Notes: a model not told the origin generated them from the letters alone. A DNA stretch of 64,000 nt from Miscanthus floridulus (GCF_019320115.1 NC_089584.1:57284852-57348851), one strand, 5' to 3'. Positions 43,943 to 57,137 are shown, counted from the stretch's first letter. Numbers and translations: made by a program.

Positions 43943-46900
43943 CTATATGGATGAGATTGAATTAAGATATCATGAATGCATATATGATGATATGTATAAT
44001 ATGATATGATGTAATGAATGCATCCTCATAAGTGTTTTCAAAAGCATGGCATTAAAGTAAACAACAAGTGCATCTTATTTTATAGAGTAGGTGCATATCT
44101 CTTATCTAATAACTAAACAAACACTTATATAAATCATTTTCTAGGACTATAAGACAGCAGCCAATTGTTTTGACCATAACTGGAGTTATACACATCAAAA
44201 TAATATGGTTATGGACATTATGGAAAGCTTATGAAATTTCCCACAACTTTCGTTTAATCATCTTAATGTGATTCAGTAGTTATCTAGGTGAAATAAATCA
44301 ATCCTTAAGATCTATCTAGAGAGCAAGCATTCTTGACTAGTAGACTTCTAACAGCCATAATTCTTAGACCATAAGTCCTATGACTATGAAAAATTAACGT
44401 AAGGTAGATTCAGTAAGTTATCTACAACTTTATTATTAATAAGTTTTACATAAAAAGACCATAATAATCATGAAATTATCAACTCGACCAAAACTATACA
44501 TGTAGCCATCTAGTTGAATTATAAAGCAATAATTAACTAGTTGCATACAACCCATTGCTTTTAAGCCTTACTAATAACATCAGCAGATCATATGTATGAC
44601 AAGCACCATAGAAAACATCATGGTTGAAAATAACTAACTTATTTATAGCCATTTATTATTTTCCTTAAACAATAGTGTGATTTAAAGGATAAATAATTCT
44701 AGTGCTTAATAAATTCTGATAAATTATAGTAGCCTACAAATGACGTCAATAGTCTACCGTATAAATTTCATGCCATTTGGATAAGTACAACTACCTCTAC
44801 AAAAATGACAAGTTATGTAGGCTTATTTTAGAAAAAATAGTTTAGAATAGTGAAACGTGTCAAACAACAGATTTAATATTTTCTTAAATTCCTTCATGCA
44901 TAAGAATATTTTGTAAAAATTTGCATGACCATATGTTATGTATTTTTACCCCAATTAATTTCAATAAAAACTAGTAATTAATTAGGATTAAATATGAAGA
45001 CCATATTCAAAGTATGATCATTACAAGTTTAGTATTTTTCCTAGCTAGAGCATGTCAACACAAGACCAGAAAATTTGAATCACAATTTTATCACCTTTCT
45101 AGCTCAAGTTATGCATTTAATAACATAGAAACCATTTAAAAAGCATTTATCTAGCTACATTTTATTCTCCTAGAAAAATACCATAAAGAGTGCATCTCAT
45201 ATTTTTATCAAATACTAAACTTCAAGATGAAACTAACAAAATTGGGTTCACCAAAATTGGACACTCCTAGCTTGAGATATGATTTTTTGAAACATGCATT
45301 CAAATCTATGAAATAATTCTAGAAAATTAGATATCATACACACTGGCAGCTAGGGCCCACGATCAACGGGGACCCACCCATTAGTGAGAAAAAAATAGAG
45401 GACGGCGCTGATCGGTGAGAATTTTCCAACGATGAGGTCTCCGGTGGTAGCATCTTCACCACTGGACTCTCCTCAACCACGCGCATCAAATGGTAGGCCT
45501 AGTTGGCCTAGTGGTTCACCGGAGCAAGCTCGACAACAGCCATGGCGGACGACGAAGGTCGGCGGATGGTATGCTGGCCATCTCTGAAATATGACACACT
45601 TAGGCAAGGATAGCTACACCATCCTAGTGACCTAGCAAAGCTACATGGTGTAGGTGAGGGCTCAAGGGTGGCATCGGTGAGCCCTGGCCGCGTGCATGGC
45701 TGTGCAGGCGACACATGGAGCATGGCGGTGCTCACTGCTGTTTCGGCTAAATGGCAATGAAAGGTGGGTCTCTGTCATGCCACTAGTGAGTCCTAGTGTT
45801 ACTCGACCTAAGGCACACTGAGAAAGGATGAAGATGGTGAACTAACTCGACAGTCGACGAGCTTGAGTGCCACTGTGGCCCTGGTAGGCGCACGTGGGGC
45901 TATGACTTGTTCTGGCATCGTTAACTGGTGGCGTCATCCCTAACTCTGGCCTAAGCTTCTATACTCTAGCATGGTGCTGGACCAAAGAAAATAAAGGCAT
46001 GTGATGTAGTGGGATGGTGGGCCATGGTGAGCCACGAGCGCGGCAGCGCTCCGATGATGACAACGGTTGCGGCGAGGCAAAATGCCGCACAACCTTGGGT
46101 CAGCAGGTGGTGCTAGTGGCTCGAGGAGGTGGAGGTGATGGTGTAGTAGCTGTGGCCAAGATGAATCAGCTGGTGGAGCTACGTTGGCGATGAGTAGCTA
46201 TGGCTGAGCTATGGTGGTGCTCGCTGAGCTCGGTGCAGCACCGTGGAAAGGCAGAGCGAGCAGGAGGGAGTGAGAGCAGACGAGGGGATGGAGTGGAGGG
46301 TGCATGGCATTTATGCGCGTGCACTAGCCTGACCAGCTAGGCCAATGCCAGCATGCTACTGCCATGCAGTGGCCACAACCTATGGCCGTTCAGCCACTAT
46401 CGGGCACGCAGGCATGGGTTCAGTCACCGCAATCGACGACTGATAGCATCACTTCAACCCCATGTAACTCCTAATCCGTTTATCCATTGCAAAAAACTTC
46501 CTTAATGAAAGTTGTAGAACTACATGAGATCTCCAACTTTGTTTAAAAACTATCATCTAATTCTCACTGGTTAACAAACTACATTGCTCCAAAGTGAGGT
46601 ACTTTGAAACTGAAAATGGTTTCAACAAAAGTTTACAAGTCTCAAAATAGCATTTTGTTGATACTTGTGAGCTATTTTTGAGCATGCTATGCACCGAATT
46701 AGGTCTTGACCCAAAAATAAAAGTTGTTACTCTAGTCAAGTACTACAACTTTGCTTAAGGGTGAACTACCATGTAAACAATCTATGCTATAGTTCAACTT
46801 AGGTCAAACATACAACTTGAAAATGAAAGCCTACACTATAACCATGACTAGAGGCCAAATGGGTCCAAGTCATGAATACCAAAGTTGTTCCATGTGACAT

Positions 46901-47115
46901 TCTAAACATGTTTAAGGTACTCCTAAGGTCCCACAAACATTTTATACATGGGTCACATGTAAATCCTAGCATATTACAAGCATTTAGTAACAAACACATG
47001 TGATATAAGCAATCCAAGAGATAAAATTGAGATGCTCATGCTCATGGATGATCAATGATGCTTGTGCTCATGCAACACCAATGCCAAATGCAAAGCTTAA
47101 CATAGGCGTGTTATA

Positions 47116-47128
47116 GCCCCTCCCCTTA
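47116..47128 (-). other. Polypurine tract of Tk-3
   Basis: AAGGGGAGGGGC in element orientation, next to the 3' LTR. Confidence 0.8.
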
Positions 47129-48540
47129 TAGAAATCTTGTCTCGAGATTTGCAAGACCTACCATTCTTCATAAAAAGGCATGATAAACCTCACGTAAGTA
47201 ATCCTCCCGTTCCCACATGGCATCTTATTCACTATGGTTATTCCACACCACTTTGTAGAACTCAATGACCTTGCTCCGTGTTACTCTTTCCATATCTTCT
47301 AACACTTAGATTGGTTTCTCTTCATACGTCAAATCCAATTGGAGCTTAATGTTGGTGGGTGCAATGGCTTCCTTAGGTATACAAAGACATCTGTTCAACT
47401 GAAGAAACATGGAAGACACCGAATATCGCACTCATTTCTGGAGGAAGTTGTAACTTGTAAGTGACATTTCCTTTCCATTCAATAATCTTGTATGGCCCTA
47501 CAAATATAGGCGCAAGCTTTCTTTCTACTCCAAATCTCCTGAACTCCTTTCATAGCTGACACTTTTAAGTATACATAATCTCCCACTTCAAAAGTTAGTG
47601 GTCTTCTTTTATTAGCTTAACTCTTTTGTCTTGATTGGTCTACTTTCATATGCTATTGGATAATGCGTACCCATTCTTCAGCTTCAGTGACAAAGTCAAT
47701 GCCAAAGTATCATCTTTCGTCGGGCTCAATCCAATTCAAAGGAGTTCTACATTTCCGACCGTACAAGGCTTTAAAAGGAGCCATCTTGATGCTTGCTTGA
47801 TAACTGTTGTTGTAGGAAAACTTGGCTAAAGGTAACCACTTCTCCCATGAACCCTTAGAAGATATAACACAAGCTCTTAACATATCTTCTAAGATCTGGT
47901 TCACTCACTCGATCTGTCTAGAAGTTTGTGGATGATATGATAAACTTTGGATTAGTTTAGTTCCCAAAGCTTGGTGCAAGTGCTCCCAAAAATGAGCTAT
48001 AAACTATGGTCCCCAATCTGAGATTATGGTCCTTGGTACTCGAAGTAGTCTCACAATCTGAGAAACATACAGCTCAGTGTACTTCCCTACGTGATACGCT
48101 ATGTTAACCGGTATAAAATGTGCTGACTTGGTGAGGCGATCTACAATGACCCATATGGAATCATGACCTTGTTGAGTCATCGAAAGGCCTGTAATAAAGT
48201 CCATAGTTATTTCCTCCCATTTCTAGCCTAGTTTAGGCAAAGGCTGAAGTAATCTAGCAAATTTAAAATAAATGACCTTTACTCTACTGTAATTATCACA
48301 CCTAATGACATAGGCGGCAATTTCTTTCTTCATCTTGGTCCACCAAAAATGGGTTTTCAAATCTTGATACATTTTGTTACTACCCGGATGGATAGACAAC
48401 TTAGATGAATGAGCTTCATCTAAAATTTGATTTCTAAGCTCACGGTCTTTTAGTGCCACAAGTCAGTCCTCAAACCACAACACAACTCTTTCATCTAACC
48501 TGAAATGCTTGGTTTCTTGTTCTTTCATCTTTCTCTTGAT
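47129..48540 (-). pseudogene. pol: Integrase with chromodomain (Tk-3 pol)
   Basis: Zn finger EAHSSKLSIHPGSNK...VIRCDNYSRVK, with the last Cys changed to Tyr. Catalytic positions remain visible: MDFITGLSM, IISDWGP (Arg to Trp after the Asp) and a Glu before a TGA stop and VNQILEDML. Then [21 protein letters not shown] and [13 protein letters not shown]. Chromodomain at about 47150-47320 (VIEFYKVVWNN, MWEREDYLREV). Many stops and frameshifts. Confidence 0.85.
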
Positions 48541-49800
48541 GTGAAATACACCAACATCTATCTTCTATAGTTCTATGATTTTGCTCTCAAGTGAGCAACT
48601 AACAGTGATATTGTGCAGCATAACAGGATGTAACAAATTAAATCCATCTTCCAATAATGCTTCCAAAGTGTTGCAATGAAATTTCTAACTAAGTGGATCT
48701 GCTACAACATTGGCTTTTCCTAGATGGTAGTGCACTTCTAAATTGTAGTCCTTGATTAGCTCTAACCATCTTTGATGTCTCTTGTTCAACCCAGGTTGAG
48801 TGAAGATATATTTGAAACTTTTGTGGTTAAGTATATATGTGACATACATTTCCCAACAAATAGTGTCTCAAAATCTTCAACTGCATGACCAACTGCTGTA
48901 AGCTCTAAATCGTGCGTAGGGTAATTGACTTCTTGCATGAGCACACACCCCAAACCTATACCTAATGCATCACAAAATACATCGAAAGGCTTTCTAATGT
49001 TGGGTGGTGCTAGAACAGGAGCTATACTCAACAAGGTCCTTAGGGTGTGAAAAAGCTACTTCACACTCTGGTGTCCAACTGGACTTTTCATCTTTCTGAA
49101 GTAGTCTAGACATGGGCTTAGCTATCTTGGAGAAATCAAGAATGAAATGATGATAGTAACTAGCTAACCCTAGAAAACTCCAAACTTCATGAACCAAAGT
49201 TGGGGCCTTCCAATCCATGACCTCTTGTACTTTAGATGGGTCTATAAAAATTCCATCTTTAGATAAGATGTGACCAAAGAAAAGTACTTTGCTCAACCAA
49301 AATTCACACTTACTAAACTTGGCATATAACTTATGTTCCCTCAATCTAGGACAAAACAATTCGCAGATGCTCTAGCATGGTCTGCCTTATTCTTCAAGTA
49401 AATCAAGATATCATCGATAAACACAACCACTAACTTATCAAGCTCAGGCATGAATACCAAATTCATCAAGTACATGAAGTAGGCAGGAGCGTTCGTCAGT
49501 CCAAAAGACATGACCAAATACTCATACAAGCCGTACCTAGTGGAGAAAGCTATTTTAGGTATATCCTCTTGCTTGATCTTAATCTGATGATAGCCTGACC
49601 TCAAGTCAATTTTGGAGAATACCTTTGGTTTTTCCAACTGATTGAACAAGATATCAGTACGAGGCAAAGGATACTTGTTCTTAATGGTCACATCATTAAG
49701 CAGCCTAAAATCCACACACATTCTCAAGGACTTTTCCTTCTTCTTTACAAACAAACTTGGACATCCCCACTGGAGATGAACTAGGTTGAATGAGACCTTT
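48541..49800 (-). pseudogene. pol: Reverse transcriptase and RNase H of Tk-3 pol
   Basis: [51 protein letters not shown] (catalytic Asp pair kept). Connection: VWSFLGLASYYHHFILDFSK. RNase H start [16 protein letters not shown], with about 20 residues deleted after GCVLMQE. Broken into four open pieces. Confidence 0.85.
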
Positions 49801-50470
49801 GTCCAACAGTTGTTGTAACTAAATTTTAAGTTTAGCTAACTCATTTGGTGGCATCCTATAGGGTCTTCTTGAGATAGGTGTCGTACCTAGCACTAACTCA
49901 ATCTTAAATTCCACATCCCTATCAGGTGGTAAACCAGGAACTTCATCTAGGAAATACATCAGGAAACTCACCAACCACTAGAATATCACAAAGGGTAGTG
50001 GCTTGGATAGCACAAGACAAGTTTTGGAGATCAAAACTTTGGGGAAGTGGTACTAAAAAAGCATTACCTCCCTTTGGTTCTCTCAACATATTTGTCCTAG
50101 TGCTAGTGTCAATGAGAACCCCATGATCACTCATCCATTTCATGCCTAAGATCACATATATGGCTAATCCGAGCAATACTATTAGATCCATCAGTGTACT
50201 CCCTCTCTTGTATAGAGATGAGCACATCTCTGACTATCTTATTTGTAGAGATAGTAGCCCCAGCCGAACTTATACTATAACCACCCTTGTTTACCTCAAT
50301 TACTTTCTGATCATACTTAGAGGCAAATACTTCGCTTATAAATGAATGAGAAGCTCCTAGAATCAAATAAAACAATGGCGGGATGTTTGTTAACAAGAAA
50401 CATACCGCCTATGACAACCTCTCCCATAGGAACTTCTTCAACTAATGGTGTAATGCATGTATCTAGGACA
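49801..50470 (-). pseudogene. pol: Aspartic protease and RT linker of Tk-3
   Basis: One extra base sits exactly at the active site: a frame giving VLFDS runs into a second giving GASHSFIS. The second half has VILGMKWMSDHGVLIDTSTR, then the linker ([10 protein letters not shown]) into RT. Confidence 0.8.
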
Positions 50471-51547
50471 TGCTTTAGGATTTGCCTGCCTCTGATTTCC
50501 CTAGCTTTGATTGCTGTTCTTCCTTAGGATGGGGGCACTCTTTGGACCAATAACCCAACTGATTATAGTTGAAGCATGATTAATTGCTCCTGGGTCCTGC
50601 TAAGCTTCCTTGCCCTCTAGTTCCCCTTAGGTAGGGCAATGGAGAATGCCTTATGAAACACCTTCTAAGGTCGGTTAGCCTAGGCTTTTGCTAGAGGAGG
50701 CCTAAACTTGGGCATAGGGTGGACGAAGCTGTGGCCTAGCTGCCACTGGAGCTCTAGGACTAGGAAGACCCTAAGGCGCTTGCCTCAGCTACTCTCTTGT
50801 GGCCTTTTGTTGCCACATTCAGATTGTTCTGATTCTCTTGAGTCAAGGCATCACTGATGAATTCATTGTATGTGGTACACCTCAAGTTGGCCATAGTTTT
50901 CATTAGCTTAGTGCTAAGGCCCCTCTTGAAGCTTTCAATCTTCTTTTCCTCTATATTGATGAACCTTGGGGCATAACGGGACAAATTGTTGAATGCATGC
51001 ATGTACTCCATAAGAGTCTTGGTCCCTTATGTGAGTCGCATGAACTCAGCTACTTTCATGCGCATTAGACTAGGGGTAATATGATGTCCCCTAAAGGCTA
51101 ACTTAAATTGCTCCCATGTGACCTGTGTGTTGGTACGGTAGGGATGATAGGAAATGGGTACACCATATTTCGGCCAGTGCCTGCAGCTGATGGGATGCAT
51201 ATTCTACCTTCTGATGTTCGGTAATCCTTAATAGATGGAACTTTTGCTCGATTGTGTTTATCCATTCATCCACCTAAAGTGGTTCTTCGACCACCTTGAA
51301 GATAGGAGGCTTGGTGTCCTAGGAAATCCTTTAAAGTGCTGTATTGATTTGGCTTAGGCCCCCAGTTCTTGCTGACGAGCACTGAGCAGTGTTCTATGCG
51401 TAATGAGGCATAGGGTTTCATCCATTGTTCTCTAACTACCCAAGAACTATGCAAAAAAATCATTCATAGACTGGTGGTGGCAGTGGTGGTAAGTCACTGT
51501 CATTGCCACCTTGGCCTGTTGCCTGCTCTAGTGCGAGTGAGAGTCAT
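50471..51547 (-). pseudogene. gag: gag of Tk-3
   Basis: Starts MTLTRTRAGN, aligned with the gag start of Tk-2, with a frameshift before the acid-proline stretch. Core: YMHAFNNLSRYAPRFI, FKRGLSTKLMKTMANLR. The zinc knuckle reads CFNYNQLGYWSKEC: the second Cys and the His are both Tyr, so zinc binding is lost. Confidence 0.82.
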
Positions 51548-51919
51548 CTACAAAGTTGCAACAATAAGAGATTATTGGATGATGTCAAGAGATTGCAGAT
51601 GAATTGTATAATCATGTCAAACTACAATTACTAGAGAGAATCTTGAATTCATACAATAAAACAGAGGCATAACAATTTGTTCTCGCAACGTGATATCACC
51701 CATTTGATCACTTATTAGGCTCATAGTGCGTTAACATGCATGTCATATCACTAGTAAGATAAAAATAGAATTTCATTAAAGTTCAACCCATCATGAAACA
51801 ACATACAGAAGTGCCCATATTACATGAAAGTCAAATCATGAATACCAAACTTCAAGCTACAAGTCCATTACATAAATAACAGGGATACATCTAGCGCTTT
51901 AACTAGTCACTAGGCGACA

Positions 51920-53033
51920 CTAATCTTCTACATGCTCGCTATCAAGGTTGGAGATAGGATTGTCCTCACCCTCTAGCTCTACTTCTGCTTCCTCCCAACC
52001 GTCATCCTCGATCAACATCTATGGATCTTCTTCTTCCTCATTAAGGATCAGGGTGTAGTTGGTTGTTTCAGGAAATGCACCTCATGCTAAAGATCAACCA
52101 CCATGTTCTGGGTCTGTGCAAGCTGCTGACTGTAAGTCCCTCTCCACATAGTCCTACTATATGCTCAAGCCTTGGTACTATCTTGTTCTGCTTCTGCCAT
52201 AGCTACATGGTTGTTTGCTAGGATCCGCTAGGCGCGTAGCTATGAATGCCTCAGCATGAGCTGGCCTCTAGCTGCTCCCATAGTCCTACTAACATTGCTT
52301 AATCATCCACTCTTGCCTCTTGGGCGATAGATCTCTACTAATCAACTTGCTCCATTTGGGTGTGAAGAGTTCCCAAAGCTACATAAGCATGATTAGTTTC
52401 CCATCGAGTCTCACTTGTTGCCTTTTCTGTGCTTGCGCACATGCTTCTTTTGCTTACGCTATGTAGCTTTGACTCTCATGAGCTTATCCATGCAAGTGGT
52501 ATAGGACTCTTGCTAGAAGTCCCTGGTGTCCTGATGAGTATAAAACATCTTCATTACTGCAAACATGGCGCTCATAGCAGGACTAGAACTGTCTGCCCGC
52601 TCATCTTGATCTTGCATCAACTGCATTGTTATTGCGCTGTGCCCACACTATCAGTGGATGGATCCACTTGAGGAAAAGTACTAGCGGCACTGCCGGTAAG
52701 CTCATCCCTGTGTTGCTGACAAATCTTACTTAGCACCTCAAAAGCCACTACTTGGGCAGCCTCCCAAGGAGTTCTTCCTTTGGATTTCACCTTCCATTCC
52801 TACCAGAAGGGTGCTTGGTTACAAGCTGGTATGGTCAGTTGTACTTCATACCATAGTTGTCCCTCTAGGTATACTTCATTCTAGTAATAGATGGGTGGTT
52901 TGTAATATCCCGCATAATGCAAGACTCTCCAAAGTAGGGTAGGAGTTCCAAACATCAACATTCACTTTTCACTTCTAGCTAGTGCTGCCATCTGTACCAA
53001 CAACATGGTGCAACTATCATGAGACAAAGTCAT
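51920..53033 (-). pseudogene. ORF0 of Tk-3: aromatic N-terminal domain, acidic C-terminus
   Basis: From Met at 53033: MTLSHDSCTMLLVQMAALAR, a stop, then an aromatic domain LLWRVLHYAGYYKPPIYY, NEVYLEGQLWYEVQLTIPA, EWKVKSKGRTPWEAAQVVAF, EVLSKICQQHRDELTG. A degraded helical part follows. The tail is acidic (EEEEDP, DDGWEEAEVELEGEDNP, SNLDSEHVED). The tail resembles the ORF0 end of Tk-2. The N-terminal part has no similarity to the H3-like start in Tk-4, so ORF0 comes in at least two forms. Function unknown; at least seven stops. Confidence 0.55.
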
Positions 53034-53215
53034 AATGGATAAGAGTTACATAACCGAGTAAGAGATTTATAAGGGGAGGAATAATGCAAGTATGTAATAA
53101 TGATGATTTATCATGATGCATTCACATTCCGTACATGCTCACAAACTTATAAAAATTAAAACTTCTATGGCATATGCGGTGGCATACATATGTTCTCTCA
53201 TATATAACAGTAACT
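53034..53215 (-). other. Part of the 5' leader of Tk-3, with the Tk-4 target duplication
   Basis: Matches the Tk-2 leader (CGGTGGCATACATATGTTCT). The last five bases, 53211-53215 (TAACT), are the left target duplication of Tk-4; Tk-2 has TAACTAGTCG at the same place, so the missing part should start with AGTCG or similar. Confidence 0.75.
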
Positions 53216-56200
53216 TATAACACCCCGGGTGTTTAAATATTAAAAACATGACATGTCATCATATGCATTGCAAGGCGATTGTTCATATTACAAACTTTGA
53301 GATGCATACACTAAAACAAGTTTATATTCATGTGGTATGTGGTGAATTGTATTGTTTGACTCAAGTTCAAAGTTTGTTTGATTTTGAATTTTTCGTGAAA
53401 ACCCCGATTTTCAGCATTTAAATCCTACCCTGAAAATCCATTTCAAAATCTATGCATATTTTGGGGTTGAGTCCAAAAGCAAAAGTGTAGAGCTTGACAA
53501 GTTAAGAAAAGTTTGTTTTTGGAATTTTCAAGTTGTTTAGTAAAATTTGGAGTAATTCAAAAAGGCGTAATTCATTAAATTTCCCCATTTGAATTCAAAA
53601 GTTCATTTCAAAATCTAAACCTGAATTAGGAGTTGGTTATAAAAGCAAAGTTGTAGAACTTTTGATTTTGAACAACTTTTGTTTTTGGAGATTTTTGAGT
53701 TGTTATGAAAATTTGAGAGTAATTTGTGAATTTTAGCGAAATGGCAAACTTGTAAATACTGTGAACAGTGTTCACCGCCGTAACTACACCGCCGGCGACC
53801 TTCGGTTCGCTTCAAGACACACGCGTGGACGTCCTCGGCTTCGCTGCTAGGGGTGGGAAAGGCTCCTGCGTGGCTTCCTTGTGCTTCTGGCCACTCCTTA
53901 AGGCCTAAGCCATCGCCGTTCTTCGCCGTTTCCCTCCCTCTGTTTTCCCGGCGCCGTTGCCATAGCTCCGTTGAGCTTTTGCCATCGAACCAGCACCCGC
54001 GCCATCACAGCAAAGCATGTCCCAGCTCTGCTAGTTCCTTACGTGTCCAGCAAACTAGTCCTTATGGCTTGTCCTCACCAGAAACTCGCGGTGCACGCTC
54101 TTCTTCCTCACGGCCGGCAGTGTCCCCATCGCGAGCGCTTCGCCGTGGCTAGCGTGTTACAGTGATCCTCTGCCCCTGCTGAGTCTTGTTTCAGCTTCAC
54201 CACAATGTTGTAGTCCTCCATGACCCATTGATTTCTCATTTTGACCACCACAGCTCTCGGAACATCGCCACCGACGATGATCTGCTCTGCCGTGCTTGCT
54301 CGGAACATCGACCCACCTCTCCATTGCTCCTCCGGCCTTATGCTCTACTCAGTCACGTTTGGGGTGAGCTGCTGTTGCTTCCTAGGCCTTCTGTTTAAGC
54401 TGTACAGGTCTCACATCACCGGCGTAGCGCTGCCATGCCACCGCGTCCACCATGGCCGACGACGGGCTAGTATAGGGCCGTAATCAGTGCTGATAGGGAC
54501 GTCAATCGATGCGCCTAGTCCTTAGGTGATCATTTTTGTACTTTGGCCATCGCCGTTGGACTCACCGTCGACTGAGTTTATGTCCGGTCAGCGCCGTCGC
54601 CAGTCGTGGTCAAACACGCTGAGGTTAGGGATGACAGGTGGGGTCGGGTTGTCAGTGACTCAGCGTTCAAATGGATTTTTTCTATTTTCATATTTGAATG
54701 AATAGTGATGTAATTTGTTATTTTTGTGTAGATTTATTTAGAGCTCCAAAAATTATGAAAATTTTTGTGTGACTTCTCTGTGATGTATATTATTTAAGAA
54801 AAATATGAAATAATATTTTTCAGGTAATTTTTGAATGTGATAAAAATTGCTCAATTTATTAATAAATGGATTTCCATGATTTTTCTAGGCTTATTTATTT
54901 ATCCAAAAATTATGAAATTTGTTTTGCCACTTAGTTATCATGTAATGAACATTTACTAAAATTTTGAGCTCAATTAGAATAAGTTGATTTATTTCATAAT
55001 TTTGAATTAAATAATTAATTCATAAAAGCAAATTGTAACATTTAATGAATTAGGTTTTTGTTTGAATTTTTGATTGAGTGATGTCCTTGGGTGATTAGTT
55101 GATAATGATCCTTAGCAATTAATTTGGGTGTTGCTGAAAAAGGTTTGATTAGTTTAACTTGCCGTTGTACCACGAAGGAAAGTTGTATTCAAATTCTTAA
55201 TTTTTGCATCCATCATCGTGCATCATGTTTTGTATTCCACATCATGTTAAACATGACATTGTTACTACGTGTAGTGAACGAAGGTGAGCACGTGGTAATT
55301 AATCAAGTTGTTGAGGAAGTTAATCCGTCTATTGAGGTCGGATCGAATACTTGTGAAACGTCGTAGGAACCGAACTTTTCCGTCAACGAAGGCAAGCCCC
55401 GGATGCATACAACCCTACCTTGTATTTTACTAAATTGATTTCGCTTTTGCTTCTTTTTACTACATTAAGTGATTAGGAGTCAAGTACAAGTCAAATTGGT
55501 ACATTACCCACCTTGTTATTCCATAATTACATATTACCAGTTTTAAATTCGTATATGCCTAGTTATGCTTAGCTATGCGTAGAACGATGAAAGTCAGGTG
55601 ATTACCTGTTACCTGTGAACTTTAAGCAGGATTTGATTAACTTATATTATCATGTGATATGGGAATGTGGAGTAATAAATCTAGACCGGGCGGACTCGGT
55701 GTGTGTGAGCCATAAGACATGGAGGTCTTGTGAGCAGGTTCTTTCCGCCTGTGTCGATTAATGCACGTTTGTTGTTGAACTGTGTGCGGTGAGACTTTGT
55801 AGTACTAACCACATACTCTGGTAAGCCTAAACTTGGCGATTCTATTACGAGAATGGCTACTCGCGCACTGGGAGTGGAGAGATGGCGGGAATAGCGTGTA
55901 CCCACGTGGCAATGGGCTAGATTGGTGGAGTACTATATTCTTGGGTGGCGCGGACCCATTCTTGCTTTAGAGGATCCGAGAGTAGGTTGATATATGTAGG
56001 TCGGGGACCTGCATATGTCATGTGGTCTGGAATCCCCAGCTGGGTTTAATTAGGTTCGAATCGTCATTGCTCCTCGGTTATGGAGACTCACTTCTCTGTT
56101 CATTCATCGTAGTACTAATAACTAGAACTCGAATAAGGCATGTGAAGGTGTTGGATATGAAGTTTCATGATCTCAACATAGGATCAGTGTCAGCTTTATA

Positions 56201-56789
56201 TATGATTTTATGAAGTTTTCTATATAAAGAATTTTGTTAAAGAGCTTTTACGCAAAAGAACTTTTATTATTGTTAAAGCCATACCTTGAATCCCATGAAC
56301 CGGCATTCCTAAGTTCTATCAGTTTTATTTCGGTTAAGTCTTGTTGAGTACTTTTGTACTTAGGGTTCATTGACCCTTGTTGCAGGTGAGCCTCATGAGC
56401 AGATCTGTTTTGGATCATGCTGCATGATAGTTGTACCTTGTGATGACGATGAGAAGTAAATGTGTGGCCCTTGGGTAAGGGCCGTTTCATTGTGTGTTTT
56501 GTATTATATTATAATGCCACTCCACTATTTCATTTTTTAATAAACATTGAACCTAGTTGTGAGGTTTGAAACTACTATTTTGTAAATTATGTTATTGTAA
56601 GACTTCCGTTGTTTTTACTCTGGTATTGATGTTTGAATAAATGTTGTAATACTGCAATGACTCTGTAACATGATCCTGCTTGGAAATCATGGATGATTCA
56701 GGATTCCCCGAGGACACCCGACAGTCTTCTTAAGTTACCAGGAACATATGCATAAATGTGGGCCCTATAACTTAGGAGGTTCTGCCACA
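53216..56789 (+). repeat. 5' LTR of Tk-4 (3574 bp)
   Basis: Starts TATAACACCCCGGGTGTT (the 3' copy starts TGTAACACC) and ends TTCTGCCACA. GC-rich block 53770-54660 with a few short frames that have no recognisable domain, then AT-rich to about 55240, hairpins at 55596-55614 and 56344-56363. A short coding-like piece 55260-55366 (VVNEGEHVVINQVVEEVNPS) precedes a GGCAAGCCCCGGA block, as in the other LTRs. Confidence 0.92.
56344..56363 (+). other. LTR hairpin 2 (Tk-4)
   Basis: TTGAGTAC-TTTT-GTACTTAG: 8-bp stem using two G-U type pairs, loop of 4, followed by GGGTTCATTGACCCTTGTTGCAG, as in the other LTRs. Confidence 0.55.
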
Positions 56790-56792
56790 GAA

Positions 56793-56804
56793 TGGTATCA
56801 GAGC
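56793..56804 (+). other. Primer binding site of Tk-4 (initiator Met tRNA)
   Basis: TGGTATCAGAGC, a 12/12 match to the usual site, three bases after the LTR. Confidence 0.93.
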
Positions 56805-57137
56805 GATCGTTGCAAGGTTTTTGTTGTATTGTTTTACAAAAGCTTCAAATTTATTTCTTTCTCCCTATTTTGTATTTGATTAAAAAGGTTTTGTGTGGTG
56901 TAGTAGTAATATTACTATGCCCTATATAAAAATAAATGTTGTTTATGTGCATTATAAACTTTGATGTTTTTGGTTCGTAAGAACGATTCATGCATCATTA
57001 TTAATTCACTCATTACTTCCTTCACCTCTTAGTCTAGAGTTGAGTAGTGAGACTGGTTTGAGTAATGTAATCCATCATAGCTGCTCTTTAGACTTTGATC
57101 AAATGGTCTTACTTGGATTAAATTGGCTTCCTACAGT

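Larger units (their letters stand above)
42271..47115 (-). repeat. 3' LTR of Tk-3 (4845 bp)
   Basis: In element orientation begins TATAACACGCC and ends GGTTCTACTACA. GC-rich block 45350-46430; hairpins at 43571-43589 and 42732-42753; acidic coding-like exon 43772-43942. Lies tail to tail with E, in opposite orientation. Confidence 0.88.
42271..53215 (-). mobile_element. Tk-3: Tekay/Del-like chromovirus, 5' end outside window, interrupted by Tk-4
   Basis: 3' LTR 42271-47115, then chromodomain to gag and ORF0 read leftward, ending in the 5' leader at 53215 where Tk-4 starts. Heavily decayed. The left flank ATGTT (42266-42270) is the expected duplication. The remaining leader, primer site and 5' LTR should follow Tk-4 beyond 64000. 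Confidence 0.9.

Noticed and set aside
53853..54483. Short GC-rich open frames in the Tk-4 LTR (also 63113-63809)
   Set aside because: Same reasoning: LTR sequence, alternative frames open in parallel, no motif, no clear synonymous bias by eye.
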